Source: CAZCEC01 sp964497615 (GTDB taxonomy: Bacteria > Chloroflexota > Anaerolineae > Anaerolineales > UBA6663). Taken from it: DNA of 64,000 nt. This document shows, in pieces, positions 50,606 to 62,694 of this stretch. The translations under genes and the position numbers were made by a program. The notes beneath the pieces are model-generated. The model made no database searches. It was not told the origin of the DNA and saw nothing but the letters and a program-made list of their open reading frames with translations. The stretch covers positions 23,739-87,738 of the forward strand of contig CAZCEC010000021.1 in the NCBI GenBank assembly GCA_964497615.1. Reading direction: 5' to 3'. How positions within the stretch are numbered: the first letter of the stretch is position 1; each line of letters opens with the position of its first letter.

Positions 50606-51070
50606 ATGACCCCACCCGCTCCCGGCGACCTCGCACCCGACTTTGCCCTGCCCGATGAGAATGGCCAGACCGTCAAGCTTTCCAACTTTCGCGGCAAACG
50701 CGTGATTGTGTATTTCTATCCCAAGGATGACACCTCCGGCTGCACCAAACAGGCCTGCGCCTTCCGCGACGCCTATCCCACCATCGAGGAGCAGAATGGC
50801 GTGGTTATTGGCATCAGTCCCGACGGCGCGGCCTCCCACCGCAAGTTCCGCACCAAGTACAACCTGCCCTTCATCCTGCTTTCTGACGAGGATCATGCGG
50901 TGGCTGAGAGTTACGGCGCTTGGGGTGAGAAAAACCTGTATGGAAGAACGTACGACGGCATCATCCGCAGCCACTGGGTCATTGACGAACAGGGCCGTGT
51001 GGTGGATGCGCAGGTCAAGATCAAGGCCACCGACAGCGCCCCGCTGGCGCTTGAGCACCTTCAGAGCTAA
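50606..51070 (+). CDS. bcp: Thioredoxin-dependent thiol peroxidase (PrxQ/Bcp)
   Basis: ATG 50606, 6 nt after GAAAGGA, gives 154 residues; ATG 50600 is too close to that ribosome-binding site. The atypical 2-Cys peroxiredoxin motif is YFYPKDDTSGCTKQACAFRD, with peroxidatic Cys46 and resolving Cys51 five residues apart, and the conserved Arg of WGEKNLYGRTYDGIIRS. It reduces hydrogen peroxide and organic hydroperoxides using thioredoxin. The PEP carboxylase start codon follows its stop directly. Confidence 0.95.
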   Translation: MTPPAPGDLAPDFALPDENGQTVKLSNFRGKRVIVYFYPKDDTSGCTKQACAFRDAYPTIEEQNGVVIGISPDGAASHRKFRTKYNLPFILLSDEDHAVAESYGAWGEKNLYGRTYDGIIRSHWVIDEQGRVVDAQVKIKATDSAPLALEHLQS

Positions 51071-53827
51071 TTGGACCTCCCCGCCGCCATCCGACTGCTG
51101 GGCGATCTGCTCGGCCATGTGTTGAGCGAGCAGGAGTCGCCGGCTCTGTTTGAAACCGAAGAGCGTATCCGCGCCCTGGCGAAGGCCCGCCGGGCTGGCG
51201 ACGGCGAGTCCGCCTTGGCTCTAGCGCGCGAGGTCGCCGCCCTTGACCCAGACTCGGCCCGCGCTGTCGCCTCCGCCTTCACTCTGTACTTTGACCTCGT
51301 CAATCTGGCCGAGGAGCGTTACCGGGTGCGCGCCCTGCGCGAGCGCGAACGCGACCTGCACCCCAGCCCCATTGCCGAGTCCATCCCGGCCGCTGTCGCC
51401 CATCTCCACGCCGCGGGCCTAACGCCGGACCAAATGCAGACGCTTCTGGATAGTCTGCACATTGAACTGGTGCTTACCGCGCACCCCACCGAGGCCAAGC
51501 GCCGTACCCTGCTCTCCAAGGTCCACCGCATCTCCCTGGCCCTGCGGGACCTGGAGGCTGGCGACAAGTCCGGCCCGGAATCGGCGCTCTTGCCCCGCGA
51601 ACGCGACGCCTTGTTGGCTGAGTTGCAGTCCGAGATCACTGCCATCTGGCTTACCAGCCGTGCTCGCACTGCCAAGCCCGCCGTCACCGACGAAGTCCGC
51701 ACCGGCCTCTATTTCGTCGACGAGATATTCTGGGATGCGCTCCCTCGGATCCAGGCCGACCTGAAGGCCGCCCTGGCCGAGCACTATCCCGGCGTTCCCG
51801 CCCCGGCGCGCTGGCTCACCCTGGCATCGTGGATTGGCGGCGACCGCGACGGCAATCCCAATGTCACCGCCGCCGTGACAGCCGAAACCTTGCGCCTCCA
51901 TCGCGGTCTGGCGGTCGAGCGCCACCGCCAGCGCCTGCAGGACCTCGCCCGCCGCCTCAGCCTGAGCGAGAAGCGTGTGCAGTTGCCGCCAGACCTCACC
52001 GCCTGGCTGGCGGCGCGCCGGCCGCTGCCCGCCCACGTGGCCTACCTGGAGCGCCGCTATGGCGATGAGCCCTTCCGCCTGATCGTGGCCTTGCTGGCCG
52101 CCGACCTGGAGGAAGCCTCCCGCGACGACATGACCGCGCGGCTGCTGTCGGATACCCCACACACAGCCCGTGTTCGTCCCGAGGACTTCACCGCGCCGCT
52201 GAGGGCCGTGGCCGAGGCGGTGCCGGCTCGCTTGGCTGGAGGCCCGCTGGAGACTGTACGCCAGCAATTCGAGATCTTTGGAGTCCATGCAGCCCGGTTG
52301 GACCTGCGCGAGGATTCGGCCCGGCTCACCGCCGCGCTGGCTGAACTGCTGCGGGCGCTCAACATCGACCAGGCCTTCGACCGCTGTACCGATCCCGAGC
52401 GGACCGCGCTGCTCTCGCGCCTGTTGAACGAGCCCAACCCGCACCTGGCTGCTAACCCCGGCGTCACCGCCGAGACCGCCGAGACTTGGGCGCTCTTCCG
52501 CCTTATCGCCCGCGCGCGGATGGTGTATGGGCCAGAACTGCTGGGCCCATTCATCATCTCCATGACGCGCGGTCCTGCCGACTTGCTGACCGTGCTGCTG
52601 CTGGCGCGGTGGGCCAACTGCGCCGAGGGCCTTTCCATCGCGCCCCTGTTCGAGACCGTGGACGACCTGGAGGCCGCCCCGCACGTCCTGGCCGATCTGT
52701 TCGCGCTGGACGTGTACCGCGCGCACCTGCATTCGTGCGGCGACGAGCAGATGGTGATGATCGGCTATTCCGACAGCAACAAGGACAGCGGCTATCTGGC
52801 GGCCAATTGGGCGTTGTACGAGGCCCAGGCCGCCGTGGCCGAGGTTTGCCGCGCGCACAGGATCAGGTTCACGCTCTTCCACGGCCGCGGCGGCACCGTG
52901 GCGCGCGGCGGCGGACCTGCCAACCGCGCCATCCGGGCCCAGCCGCCCGGCACCATTCACGGCCGCTTCCGCGTCACCGAGCAGGGTGAGGTTATCGGCT
53001 CCCGCTACGGCGACCACGACCTCGCTCATCGGCATCTGGAACAGATTGTCAGCGCAGTGCTGCTGGCGTCGGCTCCGATCCCCGTCGACGCCGACGGTGA
53101 GACGCACTCCGAGGCGCCGGTGGAACTGCCGGCAGGCTGGCGAAATTGCGTTGCCCAAATGTCAACCCAGGCTCGGGCCGAGTACAGGTCGCTGGTCTAC
53201 GAGACGCCCGGCTTCCTGGACTTCTGGCGCGCGGCGACCCCCTTGGATGAGATAAGCCGCCTGCGCATCGGGTCGCGGCCAGCGGCGCGGCAGGGCGGCG
53301 GCGTCGATGTGACCCACATCCGCGCCATCCCTTGGGTCTTCTCCTGGATGCAGAGCCGCTTTAACCTGCCCGGCTGGTATGGCCTGGGCACGGCCCTGGC
53401 CGCCGCGGACGCTGGCACCCTGCGCGACATGTACGCCGGCTGGCCCTTCCTGCGCGCCCTGCTGGATAACGCCGAGATGTCGCTCCTCAAGGCCGATCTC
53501 GGCATTGCCGCCCTATACGCCGATCTCGTGCCGGACAGTGACTTTGCCGCCCGCATCTTCGCGCGGCTGCGGGCCGAGTTCGACCGCACCTGCGCCACGG
53601 TGCTGGCGGTCACCGGCCACGCTGAGTTGATGGACGACGATCCCATCATCCAGCGCTCGGTGCACCTGCGCAACCCGTATGTGGACCCCCTCAATTACAT
53701 TCAGGTGGATATGCTTCGCCGCCTGCGCGCCTTGCCGGACCCGGATGCGCCCGAGGCCGAGCCCTTGCGCGAGGTGCTGGTGATGACCATCAACGGTATT
53801 GCTGCCGGGCTGAGGAACACGGGCTAG
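51071..53827 (+). CDS. ppc: Phosphoenolpyruvate carboxylase
   Basis: This 918-residue protein is full length. The catalytic His is in VLTAHPTEAKRRT. SWIGGDRDGNPNVT, the GYSDSNKDSGYLAANWALYE stretch, the phosphate-binding loop FHGRGGTVARGGGP, QGEVIGSRYG and the C-terminal MTINGIAAGLRNTG are intact. It carboxylates PEP to oxaloacetate with bicarbonate. No N-terminal phosphorylation extension is visible, as in other bacteria. The start is TTG 51071, directly after the TAA of bcp, with no other good start nearby (TTG 51122 would drop conserved residues), so translation is probably by reinitiation. Confidence 0.96.
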   Translation: MDLPAAIRLLGDLLGHVLSEQESPALFETEERIRALAKARRAGDGESALALAREVAALDPDSARAVASAFTLYFDLVNLAEERYRVRALRERERDLHPSPIAESIPAAVAHLHAAGLTPDQMQTLLDSLHIELVLTAHPTEAKRRTLLSKVHRISLALRDLEAGDKSGPESALLPRERDALLAELQSEITAIWLTSRARTAKPAVTDEVRTGLYFVDEIFWDALPRIQADLKAALAEHYPGVPAPARWLTLASWIGGDRDGNPNVTAAVTAETLRLHRGLAVERHRQRLQDLARRLSLSEKRVQLPPDLTAWLAARRPLPAHVAYLERRYGDEPFRLIVALLAADLEEASRDDMTARLLSDTPHTARVRPEDFTAPLRAVAEAVPARLAGGPLETVRQQFEIFGVHAARLDLREDSARLTAALAELLRALNIDQAFDRCTDPERTALLSRLLNEPNPHLAANPGVTAETAETWALFRLIARARMVYGPELLGPFIISMTRGPADLLTVLLLARWANCAEGLSIAPLFETVDDLEAAPHVLADLFALDVYRAHLHSCGDEQMVMIGYSDSNKDSGYLAANWALYEAQAAVAEVCRAHRIRFTLFHGRGGTVARGGGPANRAIRAQPPGTIHGRFRVTEQGEVIGSRYGDHDLAHRHLEQIVSAVLLASAPIPVDADGETHSEAPVELPAGWRNCVAQMSTQARAEYRSLVYETPGFLDFWRAATPLDEISRLRIGSRPAARQGGGVDVTHIRAIPWVFSWMQSRFNLPGWYGLGTALAAADAGTLRDMYAGWPFLRALLDNAEMSLLKADLGIAALYADLVPDSDFAARIFARLRAEFDRTCATVLAVTGHAELMDDDPIIQRSVHLRNPYVDPLNYIQVDMLRRLRALPDPDAPEAEPLREVLVMTINGIAAGLRNTG

Positions 53828-53939
53828 GCAAGGTGGCCGATAGGTCTCAAGCCGTATCGTGCTGTTCAACCCTTTACTTTCGGGCGGATTCGGGCCAAAC
53901 TAGCAACTGGCATGCGAACTTCGGGTATCTGCGGAGCGA

Positions 53940-55096
53940 ATGGCGGGTAATGGATTGAGCGTGAGAGGTGGCATCAAGGGCCGGCGCCAGCCGGCCCTTT
54001 TAGCGCTGGCCGACGGCACACTGTGGCCGGGCCTCGCCTTGGGCGCGGCGGGCGACCGCACCGGCGAGATCGTGTTCAATACCAGTATGACTGGCTATCA
54101 GGAGGTTCTTACCGACCCGTCCTACCACGGTCAGATCGTCACCATGAGCCAGCCCCACATCGGCAACTACGGTGTGGCCGAGACCGACGACGAATCGGCC
54201 CGCGCCTGGGTGGCCGGCTTCGTGGTGCGCGCGCTCAGCCCCCTCGCCAGCAACTGGCGCGCCACCGCTACGCTGGACGAATACCTGGCCGAGCGCGGTG
54301 TGGTGGGCCTCACCGAGGTCGATACCCGCGCCCTCATCCGCCACATTCGCACCCACGGCGCGCAGAACGCCGCCTTGTCCAGTGTTGACCCGGAGCCAGA
54401 GCGCCTCGTCGCCCTTGCTCGCGCCGCGCCAGCCATGAACGGGCTCGACCTGGCACGCGAGGTCACCTGCGCCGAGCCCTATTACTATGCCGGGGGCGAC
54501 GGGCCGGACCTTGCGCCGGCCGCCGCCGTTCCAACCCGCTTCCATGTCGTCGCCTACGACTACGGCCTCAAGCGCAATATCCTGCGTCTGCTGGCCGCGC
54601 ACGGCTGCCGCGTGACGGTTGTGCCGGCCTCCTTCCCGGCTGAAGACGCGCTGGCGCTCAAGCCGGATGGTGTCTTCCTCTCCAACGGCCCCGGTGATCC
54701 CGCCGCTGTCACGTACGCCATTGAAAACGTCCGCTCTCTCTTGGGCCGGGTGCCCATTCTTGGTATTTGTCTGGGACACCAGATTCTGGGCTTGGCCCTC
54801 GGCGGCGATACCTACAAGCTCAAGTTTGGGCACCGCGGCGGCAACCAGCCCGTACAGCACACGCCCACCGGCCGCGTCGAAATCTCCAGCCACAACCACG
54901 GCTTCGCCGTCCGCGCGGAGAGCCTGCCCTCAGGCGTGGAAGTGACCCACGTCAACCTCAATGACCAATGTGTGGAGGGCCTGCGCGCCCCGCACCTGCG
55001 CGCCTTCAGCGTCCAGTATCACCCGGAGGCCGCGCCCGGCCCGCACGACTCGCGCTATCTCTTCGACGAATTTGTGCGGTTGATGGAGACGGGCCA

Positions 55097-55100
<4 letters not shown>
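53940..55100 (+). CDS. carA: Carbamoyl-phosphate synthase small subunit
   Basis: This 386-residue protein has the N-terminal CarA domain (GEIVFNTSMTGYQEVLTDPS; SQPHIGNYGV) and a class I glutamine amidotransferase domain with the nucleophile in LGICLGHQILGLALGG and the His-Glu pair in VQYHPEAAPGPHD. It releases ammonia from glutamine for CarB. Translation may start at ATG 53940, TTG 53955 or GTG 53961. Homologues begin only a few residues before ADGT, so one of the later codons is plausible. A perfect hairpin lies within these first codons. The stop overlaps carB (GTGA). Confidence 0.94.
53955..54001 (+). promoter_or_regulatory. Candidate pyrimidine attenuator overlapping the start of carA
   Basis: A perfect 10-bp hairpin AAGGGCCGGC/GCCGGCCCTT (53976-53985, 53990-53999) runs into T4 (53998-54001), the form of an intrinsic terminator. 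Directly before it, TTGA...TCAA (53955-53958, 53974-53977) encloses CGTGAGAGG (53960-53968), which matches the PyrR-binding loop pattern CCNGNGAGG at all but one base. If real, attenuation would occur within the first carA codons, which is unusual. Confidence 0.45.
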
Positions 55101-58335
<3,235 letters not shown>

Positions 58336-58954
58336 GCGCCACCGGCCAAATATAGTTGATGGCCCGCTCGAATCCCACCAGCAGCAGCAGACCCATCACG
58401 CCCAGAATGGCGGCGGGGTAAAGCGCCCAGCGCATGGCCTGGCGCTCGCTGGGCAGCGCCGCCACCAGCGCAAAGGTACCCGCCAGCCCCAGGAAGAAGA
58501 TGCCGCCGGTGTTGAACCCGGGCAATTCTTCCAGACCGGCCACGATGGCCAGCGTAACCAACACGCCACCCGGGATGATGGCCCACCACATCTGCCGGTC
58601 CAACAGGTATACGATCCAGAAGCTGAGGCCAATCGCGCCCAGGAATACCGTCCCCGACCAGCCCGTCTCGGGACTGAGGTAGTCCAGTATGATGATGGCG
58701 GCGAGGCCCAGGAGCGACACGCCCGGAATGGCCAGCCACCACGCGGTGCGGTCACGCGCCAGCCCAGCCAACAGGGCCAGCCCGCCAACCGCCGCTGCCG
58801 CTGCCCAAATCAGGCTGCTCCAGGTGACGATGCCCAGGGTATCCAGCAAATAGAACACGCCTCCGGCGATGAGCAGCACGCCGGCGATCAGCCTTCCATC
58901 AATGCGTTTCATGGGTGCCTCCTGAGAAGCAGCTAGCGAGGTGGTGTCCGCCAG

Positions 58955-60058
58955 CTATCCGACCCGGTCCAGCTTGTTTAGCCTGGCCCGATTGATACTG
59001 CGGACGAGTCCAGGACCAGTATACACCAGCCCCGTATACACCTGCACCAGCACGGCGCCCGCCTCAAGTTTTTCGAGCGCATCCGCGGGCCGCAAGATGC
59101 CCCCGACGCCAACGATGGGCAGCCGCCCGCCCGTTTGCCGGGCAATGTGCCGGATGACCTCGGTGGAAAGGTGGGTAAGCGGCCGACCGCTCATGCCGCC
59201 GGGCAAGTTCTTCGCCGTCGGCACTTCCGCCCTGCCGGTGGTGGTGTTCGTGGCAATGATCCCGTCCAGCCCGCTCACCTGAATTGCCTCCAGCACTGTA
59301 TCAATCTCGGCCCGGCTCAGGTCCGGCGCGATCTTGACCAGCACCGGCAGTCTTGGCGAGAGCGCATCCCTGGCGCGCGCCAACTCGGTCAACAGCGCCT
59401 CCACCGGCCCCCGACCCTGAAGTTCGCGCAGACCGGCCGTGTTGGGACTGCTCACGTTGACGCTGACGTAGTCGCCCAGCCGCCGCTCATGGGCCTCGCG
59501 CAGCAGCGCCACGTAATCGTCTGCGGCTTGATCTAGCGGCGTGTCCTTGCTCTTGCCAATGTTCACCCCCACGCGCAGAGGCGGGCGCCATCGCGCGCTA
59601 TCCGGCGTGGGTCCGGTGGCCAGCAGGCCTCGGCGCGGGCCGTCCTGCGCGCGGGTCAAGCCCGCTGGCGGAGGCTGGAGCACGTCCATGCCGTCATTTG
59701 GAAATCCCATGCTGTTGACGATGGCCTCGGCCGCTGGAAATCGCCAGATTCTGGGCCGCGGGTTGCCGGCCTGGGGCTGCCGCGTCACCGTGCCGGCCTC
59801 GATGTGCCCGAAGCCCAGCAGCGCCAGCCCGGCCAGCGCTGCGCCGTTCTTGTCGTAACCAGCCGCCAGCCCTACCGGGTTGCGGAACCTTAGCCCAAAG
59901 GCCTCCACTTCCAGCCGGCCATCGCGCACGTCGAAGTGCCGCCCCAGCCAGCCGCGCACCGGCTCAAGGCGGGCTGCCAGCCGCAGCGCCGCCAGGGTCC
60001 AGCCATGCATGCGCTCCGGGTCAACCCTGAACAGCAGCGGGCGGATCAGGCTGTACAT
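58955..60058 (-). CDS. pyrD: Dihydroorotate dehydrogenase, class 2 (quinone-dependent)
   Basis: This 367-residue protein has the class 2 N-terminal helical extension that contacts the membrane (MYSLIRPLLFRVDPERMHGW), then FRNPVGLAAGYDKNG, NSMGFPNDGMD, VGVNIGKSKDTP, the catalytic Ser in NVSSPNTAGLRELQ and the FMN phosphate loop IVGVGGILRPADALEKL. About 30 extra residues (Pro/Arg-rich, between GMDVL and RVGVNIG) are unusual. It oxidises dihydroorotate and feeds electrons to quinone. It is the last gene of the pyrC-pyrB-pyrFE-pyrD strand, 40 nt after pyrFE. Confidence 0.95.
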   Translation of the reverse strand: MYSLIRPLLFRVDPERMHGWTLAALRLAARLEPVRGWLGRHFDVRDGRLEVEAFGLRFRNPVGLAAGYDKNGAALAGLALLGFGHIEAGTVTRQPQAGNPRPRIWRFPAAEAIVNSMGFPNDGMDVLQPPPAGLTRAQDGPRRGLLATGPTPDSARWRPPLRVGVNIGKSKDTPLDQAADDYVALLREAHERRLGDYVSVNVSSPNTAGLRELQGRGPVEALLTELARARDALSPRLPVLVKIAPDLSRAEIDTVLEAIQVSGLDGIIATNTTTGRAEVPTAKNLPGGMSGRPLTHLSTEVIRHIARQTGGRLPIVGVGGILRPADALEKLEAGAVLVQVYTGLVYTGPGLVRSINRARLNKLDRVG

Positions 60059-60098
60059 CGCAAGGCGACAATCGGCAAGGAACGTCCGAACACACGCG

Positions 60099-61529
60099 TC
60101 AGATCTGACGCTTCACGTACGCGGCCACTTCCGCGTACTGCGCCTCCGTTATTGCGCCCAATCGCAGCCACTCCGTCAGCAGTTCCGATAGGGTTGCCAC
60201 GGCGTGCATCGTATAACCAGCCTGGGCCAGAGCGCCCGTCGCGCCTTGCTCACGGTCCACCAGCACTACGATGTCATTGACTCGCAGACCGGCCATGCTC
60301 AGCTTCTCAATCGCCTCGATCTTTGTGCCGCCCGTCGTCGCCAGGTCGTCGATCACCACGATCGTCTCGCCCGCTTTGAATTTGCCTTCGATCATGGCGC
60401 GCGTGCCGTAGTCCTTGGTCTCGCGGCGCGGGTAGATCAGCGGCCGGTCCATCTTCAGGCTGATGGCCGTGGCGATGGGCAAGGCCGCATAGGGCAGCCC
60501 AGCCAGCCGGTCGAACTTCAGACCTGCCAGCAGCGAAGCGTAAGCTTGCGCCACGGACCGCATCACCGCCGGATGCGACACGAGCAGCCTCAGGTCCAGG
60601 TAGATTGGTGAGACCTCGCCCGATTTCAAGGTGAACGACCCAAACCGGACGCAGCCCGCGTCTAGCAGGGCCTGGGCAACTGTGGAAACTCGCGCCGGGG
60701 CAACCCGGCTGCCGCCCGTTGCCGCTTGCCGCGCTTCCCCAACCTCGACCCGGAGGGTTTGGATTTCCTTCGCGATGCGCGCTGCTTCAGCCCGCGGGTC
60801 GCTGGCGCTGAGGATGCCGCGCGAGACGTTGATGAGCAAGCCCAGCCCATCGGCGCGCAGACCGGCGCCCAAGGTCGCCCGCAGATCGCCGCCCTGCGTG
60901 CCCACACCCGGCACCAGGAACCACAGGCCTGGCGCCACGGCGCGCACCCGGGCCATCTCCGCCGGGTAGGTCGCTCCGACCACGAGGCCCACATTGCCCT
61001 GCGTGTTAGCGGCCTGTGCGTGCTGAGCCACAAACTCATACAGCGGCTGGCCGGTGGCATCGGTCTGGATACTCAGCGCCTGAAACTCATCCGCGCCGGG
61101 GTTGGATGTCTTGCACAGGATAAAGGCGGCCCGGCCCGGCCGGGCTAGGAATGGCGCCAGCCCATCCAGTCCCACGTAGGGCGACACGGTCAGCGCGTGC
61201 GCGCCCAGTTGGTCGAATGCCGCCGCCGCATACGCCTCGGACGTGCTGCCGATATCGCCGCGCTTCGCGTCCAGCAGCACTGGGATGCCGTCTGGCACGT
61301 GGGCGATCACGTCGCGCAGGGCTGCCATTCCGTCCGGGCCATGCGCCTCAAAGAACGCGCTGTTAGGCTTGAAGGCCACGGCATACTCGGCCGTGGCGTC
61401 AATGATCCGGCGGCACTGATCGCGCGCCTCCGCCGCCGTGCCCGCGCGCGGGTCCAGGCCCACGCACAGCAGCGAGCCGGTCGCCCGGGCGCGGGCCGTC
61501 ACCGCTTGGAAAAAGTCATCCACTGCCAT
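60099..61529 (-). CDS. pyrFE: Fused orotidine-5'-phosphate decarboxylase / orotate phosphoribosyltransferase
   Basis: This 476-residue fusion carries the decarboxylase first (about 1-275; LLCVGLDPR, FKPNSAFFEAHG, the catalytic LLDAKRGDIGST, VGATYPAEMARVRAVAP, FLVPGVGTQGGD) and the phosphoribosyltransferase second (about 285-476; FGSFTLKSGEVSPIYLDLR and the PRPP motif VVIDDLATTGGTKIEA). It performs the last two steps of UMP synthesis. The order is PyrF-PyrE, the reverse of animal UMP synthase. The ATG overlaps the pyrB stop by 1 nt (TGATG). Confidence 0.95.
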   Translation of the reverse strand: MAVDDFFQAVTARARATGSLLCVGLDPRAGTAAEARDQCRRIIDATAEYAVAFKPNSAFFEAHGPDGMAALRDVIAHVPDGIPVLLDAKRGDIGSTSEAYAAAAFDQLGAHALTVSPYVGLDGLAPFLARPGRAAFILCKTSNPGADEFQALSIQTDATGQPLYEFVAQHAQAANTQGNVGLVVGATYPAEMARVRAVAPGLWFLVPGVGTQGGDLRATLGAGLRADGLGLLINVSRGILSASDPRAEAARIAKEIQTLRVEVGEARQAATGGSRVAPARVSTVAQALLDAGCVRFGSFTLKSGEVSPIYLDLRLLVSHPAVMRSVAQAYASLLAGLKFDRLAGLPYAALPIATAISLKMDRPLIYPRRETKDYGTRAMIEGKFKAGETIVVIDDLATTGGTKIEAIEKLSMAGLRVNDIVVLVDREQGATGALAQAGYTMHAVATLSELLTEWLRLGAITEAQYAEVAAYVKRQI

Positions 61530-62524
61530 CAGGCCTTCCCCAGCACCATGGCCAGCAGCGCCATGCGCACGTACAGCCCATACTCCATCTGGCGAAAGTA
61601 GGCGGCACGCGGGTCGTCGTCCACCTCGGGCGCAATCTCGCCCACGCGCGGCAGCGGATGCATCAATGCCATGCGCGACCGAAAGCCCTGCATGGTCTCG
61701 GGCGTGATGACGTAAGCCGACTTGACTGATTCGTATTCGTTCAGGTCCTCGAATCGTTCCTTCTGCACGCGCGTCACGTACAGCACATCGGTCTCGGCCA
61801 TCACGTCCTCCAGCGTGTCATGCTGGGTCTGCCGCACCCCGCGCGCCTCCAGTTCGGCCACCAGCGCCGGGGGCATGCGCAGGATTTCGGGCGACACGTA
61901 GTTCAGGCGCACATCGTAAAGCGACAACAGCCGCGCGAGCGAGTGCACCGTGCGCCCAAACCGCAGGTCGCCCAGCATGGTCACCGTCAGGCCGTCAATG
62001 GTGCCCAGTTCCTCGCGGACGGTGAACAGGTCGAGCAATGCCTGCGTCGGGTGTTCGCCGATGCCGTCACCGGCGTTGATGATGGGCTTGCGGGCGGCCT
62101 GCGCGGCGATGGCGGCTGAGCCGGTCTCTGGGTGGCGCAGGACGATCACGTCCGCGTAGCACTCCAGGGTTCGAATCGTGTCCGGCAGCGACTCGCCTTT
62201 GGATACCGACGAATACTTGACCTCGTTGATCGGGATGACGCTGCCGCCCAGCCGCTCCATCGCGGCCACAAAGGAGGACGAGGTGCGCGTGGAGGGTTCA
62301 TAGAATAAGTTCGCCAGGATCTTGNNNNNNNNNNTGCCCTTGAGCAAGTCAAATGTGCCGATGTGAGCCACCATTGTCCGCATCGCTTCCGCGACGCCAA
62401 AGATGTACTCCAGATCGTCCCGGCCAAACTGCGCCACCGAGATGACGTCCTTGCCGTAGAGCCGCCCCGTCGTCTGGTCGCCGAGGGGCAGGTGGGTGTT
62501 TTGGAGATGTACAGGTAGAGACAT
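61529..62524 (-). CDS. pyrB: Aspartate carbamoyltransferase catalytic subunit, crossed by an assembly gap
   Basis: ATG 62524, after AGGAG, gives the catalytic chain with the carbamoyl-phosphate loop NLFYEPSTRTSSSF, the 80s-loop SVSKGESLPDTIRTLECYAD, RHPETGSA, NAGDGIGEHPTQALLDLFTV, the domain-2 LGDLRFGRTVHSLARL and MHPLPRVGEIAPEVDDDPRA. The ten N at 62325-62334 stay in frame. Merging contig ends that both carry CA gives LLKGKILANLFYEPS, the usual sequence, so the four unknown residues are artefacts and the protein is about 327 residues. No pyrI regulatory-chain gene is near. Confidence 0.95.
   Translation of the reverse strand: MSLPVHLQNTHLPLGDQTTGRLYGKDVISVAQFGRDDLEYIFGVAEAMRTMVAHIGTFDLLKGXXXXKILANLFYEPSTRTSSSFVAAMERLGGSVIPINEVKYSSVSKGESLPDTIRTLECYADVIVLRHPETGSAAIAAQAARKPIINAGDGIGEHPTQALLDLFTVREELGTIDGLTVTMLGDLRFGRTVHSLARLLSLYDVRLNYVSPEILRMPPALVAELEARGVRQTQHDTLEDVMAETDVLYVTRVQKERFEDLNEYESVKSAYVITPETMQGFRSRMALMHPLPRVGEIAPEVDDDPRAAYFRQMEYGLYVRMALLAMVLGKA
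62325..62334. other. Assembly gap (10 N) within pyrB, probably of zero length
   Basis: The two sides share the dinucleotide CA (minus strand). Merging them removes 12 nt, keeps the frame and restores the conserved GKILANLFYEPS. Nothing appears to be missing. Confidence 0.78.
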
Positions 62525-62694
62525 GTTGCTCCTGGTTCGCGTTGCGTGTTCCGTGGTGCCTGTTCCGTGTCTGGGCTCAGGTGATCCAGTGGCTCAACTC
62601 ATATTGCCATTGTGAGGCATCTCCTTTCAAGCTAAATCATCCCATCGCCCGCGTACGCCCTGCGTCATTCGTCCTGCGTTGCTATCAATCGTCC
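62525..62694. other. Spacer between pyrC and pyrB with degenerate short repeats
   Basis: This 170-nt spacer shows short direct repeats (GTTCCGTG units at about 62545-62575; CCTGCGT units at about 62658-62685) but no clear promoter or terminator for pyrB. Only the AGGAG ribosome-binding site of pyrB is convincing. Confidence 0.5.

Noticed and set aside
51419..53158. Long minus-strand open frame opposite ppc
   Set aside because: A codon-position shadow caused by high GC at third positions of ppc; it has no recognisable domain. The same applies to 6034-7284, 18927-20387 and 56476-57849 on the minus strand.
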